NCBI RefSeq assembly: GCF_021168455.1
Contig: NZ_JAJOZR010000001.1
Coordinates: 761,773 to 825,772, forward strand
Source of the DNA: Ferranicluibacter quercicola
GTDB taxonomy: Bacteria; Pseudomonadota; Alphaproteobacteria; Rhizobiales; Rhizobiaceae
Direction of reading: 5' to 3'
DNA length: 64,000 bases
In this document: piece by piece, positions 15,828 through 23,324 of the stretch
Layout of the letters: every line of letters begins with the position of its first letter
Numbering within the stretch: the stretch's first letter is position 1
Notes under the pieces: model-generated
Databases searched by the model: none
What the model was told of the DNA's origin: nothing
What the model saw: the letters and a program-made list of their open reading frames with translations, nothing else
Translations under genes and position numbers: made by a program

Positions 15828-16676
15828 ATGATCGAAAAACGCCCCGTCGCCAATCTCGTCGGCCACTTTATCCTGATCCTCGGGATCATCGTCGTCGCCT
15901 TCCCGATCTATTACACGTTCATCGCCTCCACGGCGACGTCGGAGGCGATCATCCGGCCGCCCATGTCGCTGCTGCCCGGCGGTCATTTCGTCGAGAACTA
16001 CACGCAGGCCATGACCGGCGGCGTCGAGCGCGTCGTCGGCGTCAGCCTGGAGCGGCTGCTGTTCAACTCCTTCGTCGTCGCCGTGGCGATCGCGGTCGGC
16101 AAGATCGTCATCTCGTTCCTGTCGGCCTTCGCCATCGTCTTCTTCCGCTTTCCGTTCCGCATGGCCTTCTTCTGGATGATCTTCGTCACCCTGATGCTGC
16201 CGGTCGAGGTCCGCATCCTGCCGACCTACAAGGTCATCGTCGATCTCGGCCTGATCGATACCTATGCCGGGCTGACCCTGCCGCTGATGGCCTCGGCGAC
16301 GGCCACCTTCCTCTTCCGCCAGTTCTTCCTGACCATTCCCGGCGAGCTGGTGGAGGCCGCGCGTATCGACAATGCCGGCCCGTTCCGCTTCATGCGCGAT
16401 ATCCTGCTGCCGCTGTCGAGCACCAACATCGCCGCCCTGTTCGTCATCCTGTTCATCTACGGCTGGACGCAATATCTCTGGCCCCTGCTCGTCACCAATG
16501 ACGCGAAGATGAACACCATCATCATCGGGCTGCGGCGCATGGTGGATTTCACCGATGCCTCGACGCCGTGGAACTATGTCATGGTCACGGCGATCCTCGC
16601 GATCATTCCCCCCATCCTCGTCGTGGTGCTCATGCAGCGCTGGTTCGTCAAAGGTCTCGTGGAGACGGAGAAATAA
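15828..16676 (+). CDS. ugpE: sn-Glycerol-3-phosphate ABC transporter permease UgpE
   Basis: This is the second permease of the Ugp importer, 282 residues with six predicted membrane helices. Its EAA loop reads EAARIDNAGPFRFMRDILLP. The N-terminus (VANLVGHFILILGIIVVAFPIYYTFIAST) is typical of the MalG-like subunit. The stop codon overlaps the ugpC ATG by one base (TAATG), so translation of the two is probably coupled and membrane and ATPase subunits are made together. Confidence 0.94.
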   Translation: MIEKRPVANLVGHFILILGIIVVAFPIYYTFIASTATSEAIIRPPMSLLPGGHFVENYTQAMTGGVERVVGVSLERLLFNSFVVAVAIAVGKIVISFLSAFAIVFFRFPFRMAFFWMIFVTLMLPVEVRILPTYKVIVDLGLIDTYAGLTLPLMASATATFLFRQFFLTIPGELVEAARIDNAGPFRFMRDILLPLSSTNIAALFVILFIYGWTQYLWPLLVTNDAKMNTIIIGLRRMVDFTDASTPWNYVMVTAILAIIPPILVVVLMQRWFVKGLVETEK

Positions 16677-17725
16677 TGGCCAACATCGTCCTCAACGACG
16701 TCCGCAAGAAATACGGCACGGTCGATGCCATCAAGGGCATCTCGCTCGATATCGCCGACGGCGAATTCCTCGTCCTCGTCGGCCCCTCGGGCTGCGGAAA
16801 ATCGACGCTGCTGCGCATGATCGCTGGGCTCGAAAGCATCACCGGCGGCGAGATCTCCATCGGCGGCCGCGTCGTCAACACGCTGGAGCCGTCCGAGCGC
16901 GACATCGCCATGGTGTTCCAGAACTACGCGCTCTATCCGCATATGACGGTGCGCCAGAACCTCGCCTACGGCCTGAAGAACCGCAACACGCCGCAAGCCG
17001 AGATCGACCGGCGGATTTCGGAGGCCGCGACGGCGCTGGAGATCGAGACCTTTCTGGAGCGCAAGCCCCGCCAGCTGTCCGGCGGGCAGCGTCAGCGCGT
17101 CGCCATGGGCCGGGCCATCGTGCGCGAACCTGCTGCCTTCCTGTTCGACGAGCCGCTCTCCAACCTCGATGCCAAGCTGCGCGTGCAGATGCGCGTCGAG
17201 ATCAAGCGGCTGCAGAAATCGCTGCAGACGACGAGCGTCTATGTCACGCACGACCAGATGGAGGCGATGACGCTCGCGGACCGGCTCGTCGTTCTGAACG
17301 GCGGCGTCATCGAGCAGGTGGGCACGCCGATCGAGCTCTACGAAAAGCCCGCGACCACCTTCGTCGCGACCTTCATCGGCTCGCCCTCCATGAACCTCCT
17401 GCCCGGTCTGTCAAGCGCTGCCTGGAGCCTCGCGCCGGATGCGGCCCTGCCGCGGGAAACCGCCACGCTCGGCATCCGTCCGGAGGACCTGCACCCGGCG
17501 GAGGGCCGCGAGACCGCGGCCGCGTTCCGGGCCGACGTGAAGGTCGCCGCCGTCGAGCTGGTCGGTGCGGAAAGCTATGTCCATGGCCATCTCGCCGATG
17601 GTCAGCCGATCATCTTTCGCGTCGCCGGGCGCTCCCGCATCCTCATGGACGATATCGTGCCCGTCGCCGCCAGCCGGCAGGCGCTGCATCTGTTCGACGC
17701 CGCCGGCCGCCGCACGGACGGCTGA
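16676..17725 (+). CDS. ugpC: sn-Glycerol-3-phosphate ABC transporter ATP-binding protein UgpC
   Basis: This is the cytoplasmic ATPase of the Ugp importer, MalK/CUT1 family, 349 residues. It has Walker A GPSGCGKST, the Q-loop in VFQNYALYPHMT, signature LSGGQRQRVAMGRA, Walker B AAFLFDEPLSNLDAK, and the switch His in YVTHDQMEA. The last 110 residues form the OB-type regulatory domain (LGIRPEDLHPAEG). The ATG at 16676 gives exactly the family N-terminus (MANIVLNDVRKKYG); upstream in-frame sequence belongs to ugpE in another frame. It ends 6 bp before the convergent GntR gene, with no obvious terminator hairpin between. Confidence 0.95.
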   Translation: MANIVLNDVRKKYGTVDAIKGISLDIADGEFLVLVGPSGCGKSTLLRMIAGLESITGGEISIGGRVVNTLEPSERDIAMVFQNYALYPHMTVRQNLAYGLKNRNTPQAEIDRRISEAATALEIETFLERKPRQLSGGQRQRVAMGRAIVREPAAFLFDEPLSNLDAKLRVQMRVEIKRLQKSLQTTSVYVTHDQMEAMTLADRLVVLNGGVIEQVGTPIELYEKPATTFVATFIGSPSMNLLPGLSSAAWSLAPDAALPRETATLGIRPEDLHPAEGRETAAAFRADVKVAAVELVGAESYVHGHLADGQPIIFRVAGRSRILMDDIVPVAASRQALHLFDAAGRRTDG

Positions 17726-17731
17726 CCCGTC

Positions 17732-18385
17732 TCAGCCGATCCGGGAGAAGGCGGCGAGGACGGTTCGCTCCGACTGCGTCAGGTAGCCCTCCAGCATGGT
17801 TGCGGCCTCCTGCGGCCGGCCGGCTTCCAGATGTTCCAGAATGGCGGCGTTCAGATCCACATAGGGCGCGTGCAGAAGCTCGGGATCGGCCAGCAGGCCG
17901 AAGCTCAACCGCAGTTCGGCGGCGATCTGGGCATAGAAGGCGTTCAGCCGCTGGCTGTCGGCCAGCTCGACGATGGCGGCATGGAACACCATGTTCTGGC
18001 TGCCGACCAAGCCCCAGTGCTTTCCCGCGCGCGCGGTGCGCGCAGCTTCCACCGCGCTCCGCATGCGGGCGACGGCGGGGTGGTGCGGATAGGCCTTGGC
18101 CAGCGCCTGACATTCGATGATCCGCCGGACACGGTAGATATCGATGATCGAGGCCATGCTCGGCGTGGCGACGAACATGCCCCGATTGGGCTCGTGGCGC
18201 AGCAGGCCTTCCTTCGTCAGGAGCCGGAAGGCCTCCCGCAGCGAATTGCGCGACACGGAAAAATCCGTGCTGAGCGCCGCTTCCGACAACCTCTGCCCCG
18301 GCTTCAGCTCGCCGGCGATCACCCGACCCCGGATCTCCTCCGCCAGACGTGGCGCCAGCGCCGATATCGTGTCCTGTTCTGCCAT
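17732..18385 (-). CDS. GntR-family (FCD) transcriptional regulator
   Basis: The 217-residue product from the ATG at 18385 has an N-terminal winged helix (about residues 15-75: ISALAPRLAEEIRGRVIAGE, then SRNSLREAFRLLTKEGLLRHEPNRGMFV) and an all-helical FCD ligand domain with the metal-binding pattern expected of FadR-type regulators (FHAAIVELADS). It is divergent from the operon starting at 18778 across a 392-bp spacer that carries repeated AACGAT half-sites, so control of that operon by its substrate or product is likely. The longer in-frame start at 18475 adds 30 residues that do not fit the family. Confidence 0.9.
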   Translation of the reverse strand: MAEQDTISALAPRLAEEIRGRVIAGELKPGQRLSEAALSTDFSVSRNSLREAFRLLTKEGLLRHEPNRGMFVATPSMASIIDIYRVRRIIECQALAKAYPHHPAVARMRSAVEAARTARAGKHWGLVGSQNMVFHAAIVELADSQRLNAFYAQIAAELRLSFGLLADPELLHAPYVDLNAAILEHLEAGRPQEAATMLEGYLTQSERTVLAAFSRIG

Positions 18386-18777
18386 CGAAAAACTCGGCCC
18401 CCCAAGCGCCCCTCCGTTCGGGCGCGCCAAGGCCGCAGCGATATCGCGGATCACGCGGGAGGGAAACCTCCCCATGACATTTGCGAGGCGCCTTGCCGTC
18501 GTTTTCGACCGCGTCCGGCAACAGGGTCCGGAATGCCGGCGGAAGCAGGCCGTCGTCCGGCCCCGGAATGCCGTTCTGGATCGCCTAAAAGATGCGCGAA
18601 AGCGCCGATTTTCTGCTCGTTCTCACAGCAGGCTGCCGCAGGTTTGAACAGACTGGTAGAACGATACATTAAAATCGTTGAACGATATTGACAGGATTGT
18701 GAAACAGGGAGACGCTGCCCGCATAACAACCGCCCACTGCCGGATGTGCAGCCGGCGCGGCCAACAAAGAGGGCAAC
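18386..18777. promoter_or_regulatory. Divergent control region of the lactam/biotin operon, with repeated AACGAT half-sites
   Basis: The right half is A+T-rich. AACGAT (18660-18665) and ATCGTT (18674-18679) form an inverted pair with an 8-nt spacer, and a third AACGAT lies at 18681-18686, immediately before TTGACA at 18688-18693, a possible -35 element. The arrangement fits a repressor site over a promoter for the gene at 18778. I see no gene or RNA in the spacer. Confidence 0.45.
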
Positions 18778-20049
18778 ATGGCAGATACATCGGCATCCCC
18801 CGCATCGACGTCCCAAGGCAGTCCAGCACCCGAACGCATGTCGGCCAAATCGCGCCGGGCAGCGCTCATCGCCGCCATCTTCCTGATGTCGATGTCGGCC
18901 GTCGGTCCCGGCTTCATCACCCAGACCGCGACCTTCACCGTCAAGCATGGCGCAGCCTTCGCGTTCGCCATCCTCGCCTCGGTCATCATCGATTTCGTCG
19001 TGCAGGCCAATGTCTGGCGGATCGTCACCGTGACGCGCATGCGCGCTCCGGCTATTGCCAATGCCGCCATTCCCGGTTCGGGCTATCTGCTCGCCGTCCT
19101 CGTCATCATCGGCGGCCTGTTCTTCAACATCGGCAATATCGGTGGCGCCGGCCTCGGCCTCAACGCCATGATCGATCTCGATCCGAAGATCGGCGGCGCC
19201 GCCGCGGCCATTGCCGCCATCGCCATCTTCCTGTCGCGCCGCGCCGGCGTCGCCATGGACCGCGTGGTGTACGTCGCCGCCTTCATCAAGCTGGCGCTGA
19301 TCCTCTACGCGGCATTCGTGTCCGGTCCTCCGGTCGCACAGGCGCTTTACGAGACCGTGCTGCCATCCAACATCGACTTCTTCACCATCACCACCATCGT
19401 CGGCGGAACGGTCGGCGGCTACATCACCTATGCCGGCGCACACCGCCTGCTGGACAAGGGAACGGTCGGCGTCGAGAACATCGGCGCGGTCAACCGTGCG
19501 GCACTCAGCGGCATCGCGATCACCGGCGTCCTGCGCTACATCCTGTTCCTTGCCATCCTCGGTGTCGTGGCGAGCGGCGTCGTCATCGATCTCTCCGGCA
19601 AGGGCGCGAACCCGGCGGGCCAGGCGTTCCATGCCGCGGCCGGCGATATCGGCTACCGCCTGTTCGGCGCGGTCTTCCTCGCCTCCGCCATGACCAGCAT
19701 CATCGGCGCGGCCTATACCTCGGTCTCGTTCCTCACCGCCTTCAAGCCGGACATGACAGAGCGGCAGCGCAACAATGCGACCGTCGGCTTCATCGCCTTC
19801 TCGCTCTTCGCCTACATGCTCATCACGACGCCGCCGGCCGCCATGCTGGTCTTCGTCGGCGGGCTCAACGGCCTGGTACTGCCCATCGGCCTGTCGATCT
19901 TCATGTATGCCGCCTGGAAGCGCGCCGACCTGATGCACGGCTATCACTACCCGCGCTGGCTGATCGGCCTCGGCGTGCTGACCTGCGGCCTGACGTGGTT
20001 TATGGCGTACAAGTCGGTCGGCGCGATCTTCGCGATGCTGACGGCCTGA
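18778..20049 (+). CDS. NRAMP-family membrane transporter lacking the metal-binding motifs
   Basis: This is a 423-residue polytopic membrane protein of the NRAMP/LeuT fold, equivalent in position to Bacillus YcsG beside ycsF. After the GPGF at the start of the first helix, true NRAMPs have DPGN seven residues on; here that position reads TVKH (GPGFITQTATFTVKHG). The sixth-helix metal motif (MPH) is also absent; the matching stretch reads VGGTVGGYITYAGAHRLLD. It therefore probably does not carry Mn or Fe by the usual site and may instead import the operon's organic substrate (inference). It is the first gene of the operon, 22 bp before pxpA. The start has GAGGGCAACATG. Confidence 0.8.
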   Translation: MADTSASPASTSQGSPAPERMSAKSRRAALIAAIFLMSMSAVGPGFITQTATFTVKHGAAFAFAILASVIIDFVVQANVWRIVTVTRMRAPAIANAAIPGSGYLLAVLVIIGGLFFNIGNIGGAGLGLNAMIDLDPKIGGAAAAIAAIAIFLSRRAGVAMDRVVYVAAFIKLALILYAAFVSGPPVAQALYETVLPSNIDFFTITTIVGGTVGGYITYAGAHRLLDKGTVGVENIGAVNRAALSGIAITGVLRYILFLAILGVVASGVVIDLSGKGANPAGQAFHAAAGDIGYRLFGAVFLASAMTSIIGAAYTSVSFLTAFKPDMTERQRNNATVGFIAFSLFAYMLITTPPAAMLVFVGGLNGLVLPIGLSIFMYAAWKRADLMHGYHYPRWLIGLGVLTCGLTWFMAYKSVGAIFAMLTA

Positions 20050-20071
20050 TCCGGGAAAGGGAGAGACGGAC

Positions 20072-20839
20072 ATGAAAGCCATCGATCTCAACAGCGACCT
20101 CGGCGAAAGCTACGGCGCCTGGGGCATGGGCGACGATACGGCGATGCTGGCCATCGTCTCCAGTGCCAACGTCGCCTGCGGCTTTCATGCCGGCGACCCC
20201 GCCGGCATCCTGAAAACCGTCAGGGCCGCCGCCGAGAAGAACGTCGCGATCGGTGCCCATGTCTCCTATCCCGACCGCGTCGGCTTCGGCCGGCGCGACA
20301 TGGACGTGACCCCGGACGAGCTGATCGCCGATGTCATCTACCAGATCGGCGCGGTGAAGGGCATTGCCGCGGCCGCAGGCACCACGGTGCGCTACGTCAA
20401 GCCGCACGGTGCCCTCTACAACCGGATCGCCAACGATCCGAAACAGGGTCAGGCCGTCATCGACGGCATCAAGGCGGTCGATGCGTCGCTGGTGCTGATG
20501 GGCCTTGCCGGCACCCCGATCCTCGATCTTGCCCGGCGCGCCGGCCTTGCCGTCGTCGCCGAGGCGTTTGCCGATCGCGCCTACACGCCGGACGGCCAGC
20601 TCGTCTCCCGCCGCGAAGCGGGCGCCGTTCTGCACGATCCGCAAGCCATCGCACAGCGCATGGTCCAGCTCGCCCGCGACGGCACGCTCACGGCCATCGA
20701 CGGCTCCACCATCCGCATTGCGGCCCAGTCGATCTGCGTCCACGGCGACAGCCCGGGTGCCGTGTCGATCGCCCGCGAAATCCGGCGCGCCTTCGAAGCG
20801 GACGGATTGCGCGTCGCGTCCTTCCTCGACAACCGATAA
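20072..20839 (+). CDS. pxpA: 5-Oxoprolinase subunit A, LamB/YcsF family
   Basis: This is the hydrolytic subunit of prokaryotic ATP-dependent 5-oxoprolinase, which opens the lactam of 5-oxoproline (pyroglutamate) to L-glutamate with PxpB and PxpC. The 255-residue length is standard. Conserved motifs in order are DLNSDLGESYG, ANVACGFHAGDP, IGAHVSYPDRVGFGRR, VRYVKPHGALYN and EAFADRAYTPDGQLVSR, all expected active-site segments. The ribosome-binding site AAAGGGAGA precedes the ATG at 20072. It lies between the transporter and the cyclase-like gene. The presence of a biotin carboxylase in the same operon leaves open a substrate other than 5-oxoproline. Confidence 0.93.
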   Translation: MKAIDLNSDLGESYGAWGMGDDTAMLAIVSSANVACGFHAGDPAGILKTVRAAAEKNVAIGAHVSYPDRVGFGRRDMDVTPDELIADVIYQIGAVKGIAAAAGTTVRYVKPHGALYNRIANDPKQGQAVIDGIKAVDASLVLMGLAGTPILDLARRAGLAVVAEAFADRAYTPDGQLVSRREAGAVLHDPQAIAQRMVQLARDGTLTAIDGSTIRIAAQSICVHGDSPGAVSIAREIRRAFEADGLRVASFLDNR

Positions 20840-20855
20840 TCGCAAGGGGACTGTC

Positions 20856-21662
20856 ATGATCGCCATCGAGCATCTCCGCCATGTCGACGCCGCGCCTGCG
20901 CGAGCGGCACGCGAGCGGTATCGCGCCGGCAGCGTCGCGCCGACGTCCGGCGTCGCACCCGGCTTCACACAGGCCAACATGATCGTCCTGCCGCGCGACT
21001 GGGCGTTCGACTTTCTGCTTTACGCCCAGCGCAACCCGAAGGCTTGCCCGGTTCTCGACGTGTCGGACCCCGGTTCCCACGCGACGCTGCTCGCACCCGG
21101 CGCCGATCTGCGCACCGACCTGCCGCTCTACCGCATCTGGCGGGAGGGAAAGCTGGCCGAAGAGACCGCCGATGCCCGGGCCGCCTGGGCCGAACATCCC
21201 GATCTCGTAAGCTTCCTCATCGGCTGCAGCTTCACCTTCGAGACGCCGATGGCCGAAGCCGGCATCGAGATCCGCCACATCACCGACGGGTCCAACGTGC
21301 CGATGTACCTGACCGACAGGCCCTGCCGCCCGGCCGGGCGCCTGCACGGCAATCTCGTCGTGTCCATGCGCCCCATCGCGCCCGGCCGCGTGGCGGACGC
21401 AGCGACCATTTCCGGTCGTTTTCCGGCTGTCCACGGCGCCCCCGTCCATATCGGCGCGCCCGACGAGATCGGTATCGCCGATCTCGGGAAGCCGGACTTC
21501 GGCGATGCGGTGCGGATCGAGCCGGGCGAAGTGCCCGTCTTCTGGGCCTGTGGCGTCACCCCGCAGGCCGCCGTCATGGCATCCGGCGTCCCCTTTGCCA
21601 TCACCCACGCGCCGGGGCACATGTTCATCACCGACATTCCGGATTCGGCCTACCACGCCTGA
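20856..21662 (+). CDS. D-glutamate cyclase-like / putative hydro-lyase family protein (YcsI type)
   Basis: This 268-residue cytoplasmic protein belongs to the DUF1445/YcsI family, whose relatives include the catalytic part of mammalian D-glutamate cyclase (D-glutamate to 5-oxo-D-proline). Typical stretches are APGFTQANMIVLPRDWAFDF, FLIGCSFTFETPM, PMYLTDRPCRPAG, VSMRPI and FWACGVTPQAA, with ITHAPGHMFITDI near the end. In Bacillus the homologue ycsI sits with ycsF, kipI and kipA, as here. The ATG at 20856 follows AAGGGGA, 16 bp after pxpA; 8 bp separate its stop from the next gene. The true substrate is not proven for bacterial members. Confidence 0.85.
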   Translation: MIAIEHLRHVDAAPARAARERYRAGSVAPTSGVAPGFTQANMIVLPRDWAFDFLLYAQRNPKACPVLDVSDPGSHATLLAPGADLRTDLPLYRIWREGKLAEETADARAAWAEHPDLVSFLIGCSFTFETPMAEAGIEIRHITDGSNVPMYLTDRPCRPAGRLHGNLVVSMRPIAPGRVADAATISGRFPAVHGAPVHIGAPDEIGIADLGKPDFGDAVRIEPGEVPVFWACGVTPQAAVMASGVPFAITHAPGHMFITDIPDSAYHA

Positions 21663-21670
21663 GGTTCACG

Positions 21671-23275
21671 ATGCGCTTTCTCCCCGTCAGCCTGACCACA
21701 CTGCTCGTCGAGCTTGCCGACCTCCAGGAAACGCTGGCGCTGTTCGCCTCGCTGGAGGTCGATCCGGTGCCCGGCATTGCCGACATGGTGCCGGCTGCGC
21801 GCACGCTGATGATCCGCTTTCATGCCGGCGCGACGACGCCGGAGGCCCTGGCGCGCGAGGTGGCGACGCGCGACCTGTCCGCGCGGATCGCGCCGTCCGA
21901 CAAGCTGGTCGAGATCCCCGTGCGCTATGACGGCGAGGATCTCGCCGACGTCGCGGCCCTCACCGGCCTGTCGGTCGAGGAGGTCGTGCGCCGGCATGTG
22001 GAGAGCGAGTTCACTGTGGCCTTCTGCGGCTTTGCGCCCGGCTTCGGCTACCTCGTGGGCGGAGACCCCGCCTTGCAGGTGCCGCGCCGCCAGAGCCCGC
22101 GCACCCGCATCCCGGCGGGCGCCGTGGCGCTCGCCGGCGCCTTCAGCGGCGTCTATCCGCAGGAAAGTCCCGGCGGCTGGCAGATCATCGGCGTGACGCC
22201 GGAGAAGATGTGGGACCTCTCCCGCGATCCGCCGGCCCTCTTTCAGCCGGGATACCGGGTGCGCTTCTACGATCTGGCAAAGCGCGCCGCCGCCGCCGCC
22301 GCCGCCGCACCGGTCTCACCGGCAACCGGCGTCGCACCGGCGCAGGCATCGGGCGGCGTCTCCTTCACCGTTCTGGCCGCCCCCATGCCCGCTCTGTTTC
22401 AGGATGCAGGCCGCTTCGGCCAGACCGGTCAGGGCGTCTCCTCGGCGGGCGCGCTCGACCAGGGTGCGTTCCATGCGGCCAACCGCATCGTCGGCAACCC
22501 GCCGGGTGCCACCTGTCTCGAGATCACGCTTGGCGGCTTCTCGGTCGCAGCGTCCGGCCGCACGGTCATCGGCGTCACCGGCGCGCCCTGCCCCCTCGAG
22601 ATCCGCGATGCCCAGGGCCGCGTCGAGAAAGCCGAAACCTACCGGCCGATATCGCTCGAGCCCGGCGATGTCGTCACGCTGGGTCAGGCCCCGAAAGGCA
22701 TGCGCAGCTATCTCGCCGTGCGCGGCGGCTTCGATGTCGCACCCGTTCTCGGCAGCACCTCCACCGACACGCTGGCCGTGGTCGGGCCCGATCCCGTCAC
22801 CAAGGGTGCCGTGCTCGAAGTCCATTCCGAGGCCCACGGCCTGACGGCCGTATCGCTCGCGGAGACGCCGGCCTTCGCGCATCCCGGTGCCGACGACATC
22901 GTGACGCTGGACGTCGTCATGGGGCCGCGCAGCGACTGGTTCACGCAGGCGGGCCTCGACACGCTGTCGTCCCAGCTTTTCCGGATGACGCCGCAATCCA
23001 ACAGGGTCGGCATCCGCCTTGCCGGCGACATCCCGCTGGAACGCAGGGACAAGGCGGAACTGCCGAGCGAAGGCACGGCGACCGGCGCGATACAGGTGCC
23101 GCACAGCGGCCAGCCGGTGCTGTTCCTGGCCGACCACCCGCTGACGGGCGGCTACCCCGTCATCGCGACGGTCGCAGACTATCACCTCGATCTCGCCGGA
23201 CAGATCCCGGTCAACGCTCACATCCGTTTCCGGCCGATCGCGCCGTTCGCAGACATCGTGCCGGCCAAGGCCTGA
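21671..23275 (+). CDS. KipI-KipA fusion (PxpB-PxpC / carboxyltransferase-like subunits)
   Basis: One 534-residue polypeptide joins two proteins usually encoded separately. Residues 1 to about 215 are KipI/PxpB-like (AHS1) with FCGFAPGFGYL, PRRQSPRTRIPAGAVALAG and YPQESPGGWQIIG. An Ala/Pro linker spans about 205-235. Residues 236-534 are KipA/PxpC-like (AHS2), with LFQDAGRFGQTGQGVSSAGALDQ, NPPGATCLEIT and LPSEGTATGAIQVPHSGQPV. KipI/KipA pairs act with PxpA in 5-oxoprolinase. The same two folds also build the carboxyltransferase domain of biotin-dependent urea carboxylase. Because a biotin carboxylase follows 49 bp downstream, the second role must be considered here. The fusion order (KipI first) matches the order of the separate genes. 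Confidence 0.92.
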   Translation: MRFLPVSLTTLLVELADLQETLALFASLEVDPVPGIADMVPAARTLMIRFHAGATTPEALAREVATRDLSARIAPSDKLVEIPVRYDGEDLADVAALTGLSVEEVVRRHVESEFTVAFCGFAPGFGYLVGGDPALQVPRRQSPRTRIPAGAVALAGAFSGVYPQESPGGWQIIGVTPEKMWDLSRDPPALFQPGYRVRFYDLAKRAAAAAAAAPVSPATGVAPAQASGGVSFTVLAAPMPALFQDAGRFGQTGQGVSSAGALDQGAFHAANRIVGNPPGATCLEITLGGFSVAASGRTVIGVTGAPCPLEIRDAQGRVEKAETYRPISLEPGDVVTLGQAPKGMRSYLAVRGGFDVAPVLGSTSTDTLAVVGPDPVTKGAVLEVHSEAHGLTAVSLAETPAFAHPGADDIVTLDVVMGPRSDWFTQAGLDTLSSQLFRMTPQSNRVGIRLAGDIPLERRDKAELPSEGTATGAIQVPHSGQPVLFLADHPLTGGYPVIATVADYHLDLAGQIPVNAHIRFRPIAPFADIVPAKA

Positions 23276-23324
23276 TGCGCCTGTTTGTGCAACGGGCAAG
23301 GCCCACCTCAGAGGGAGGATTGTC

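Noticed and set aside
13377..16472. A 1031-codon antisense frame over ugpBAE
   Set aside because: No recognisable domain, and its charged repeats reflect the complement of hydrophobic codons in the permeases.
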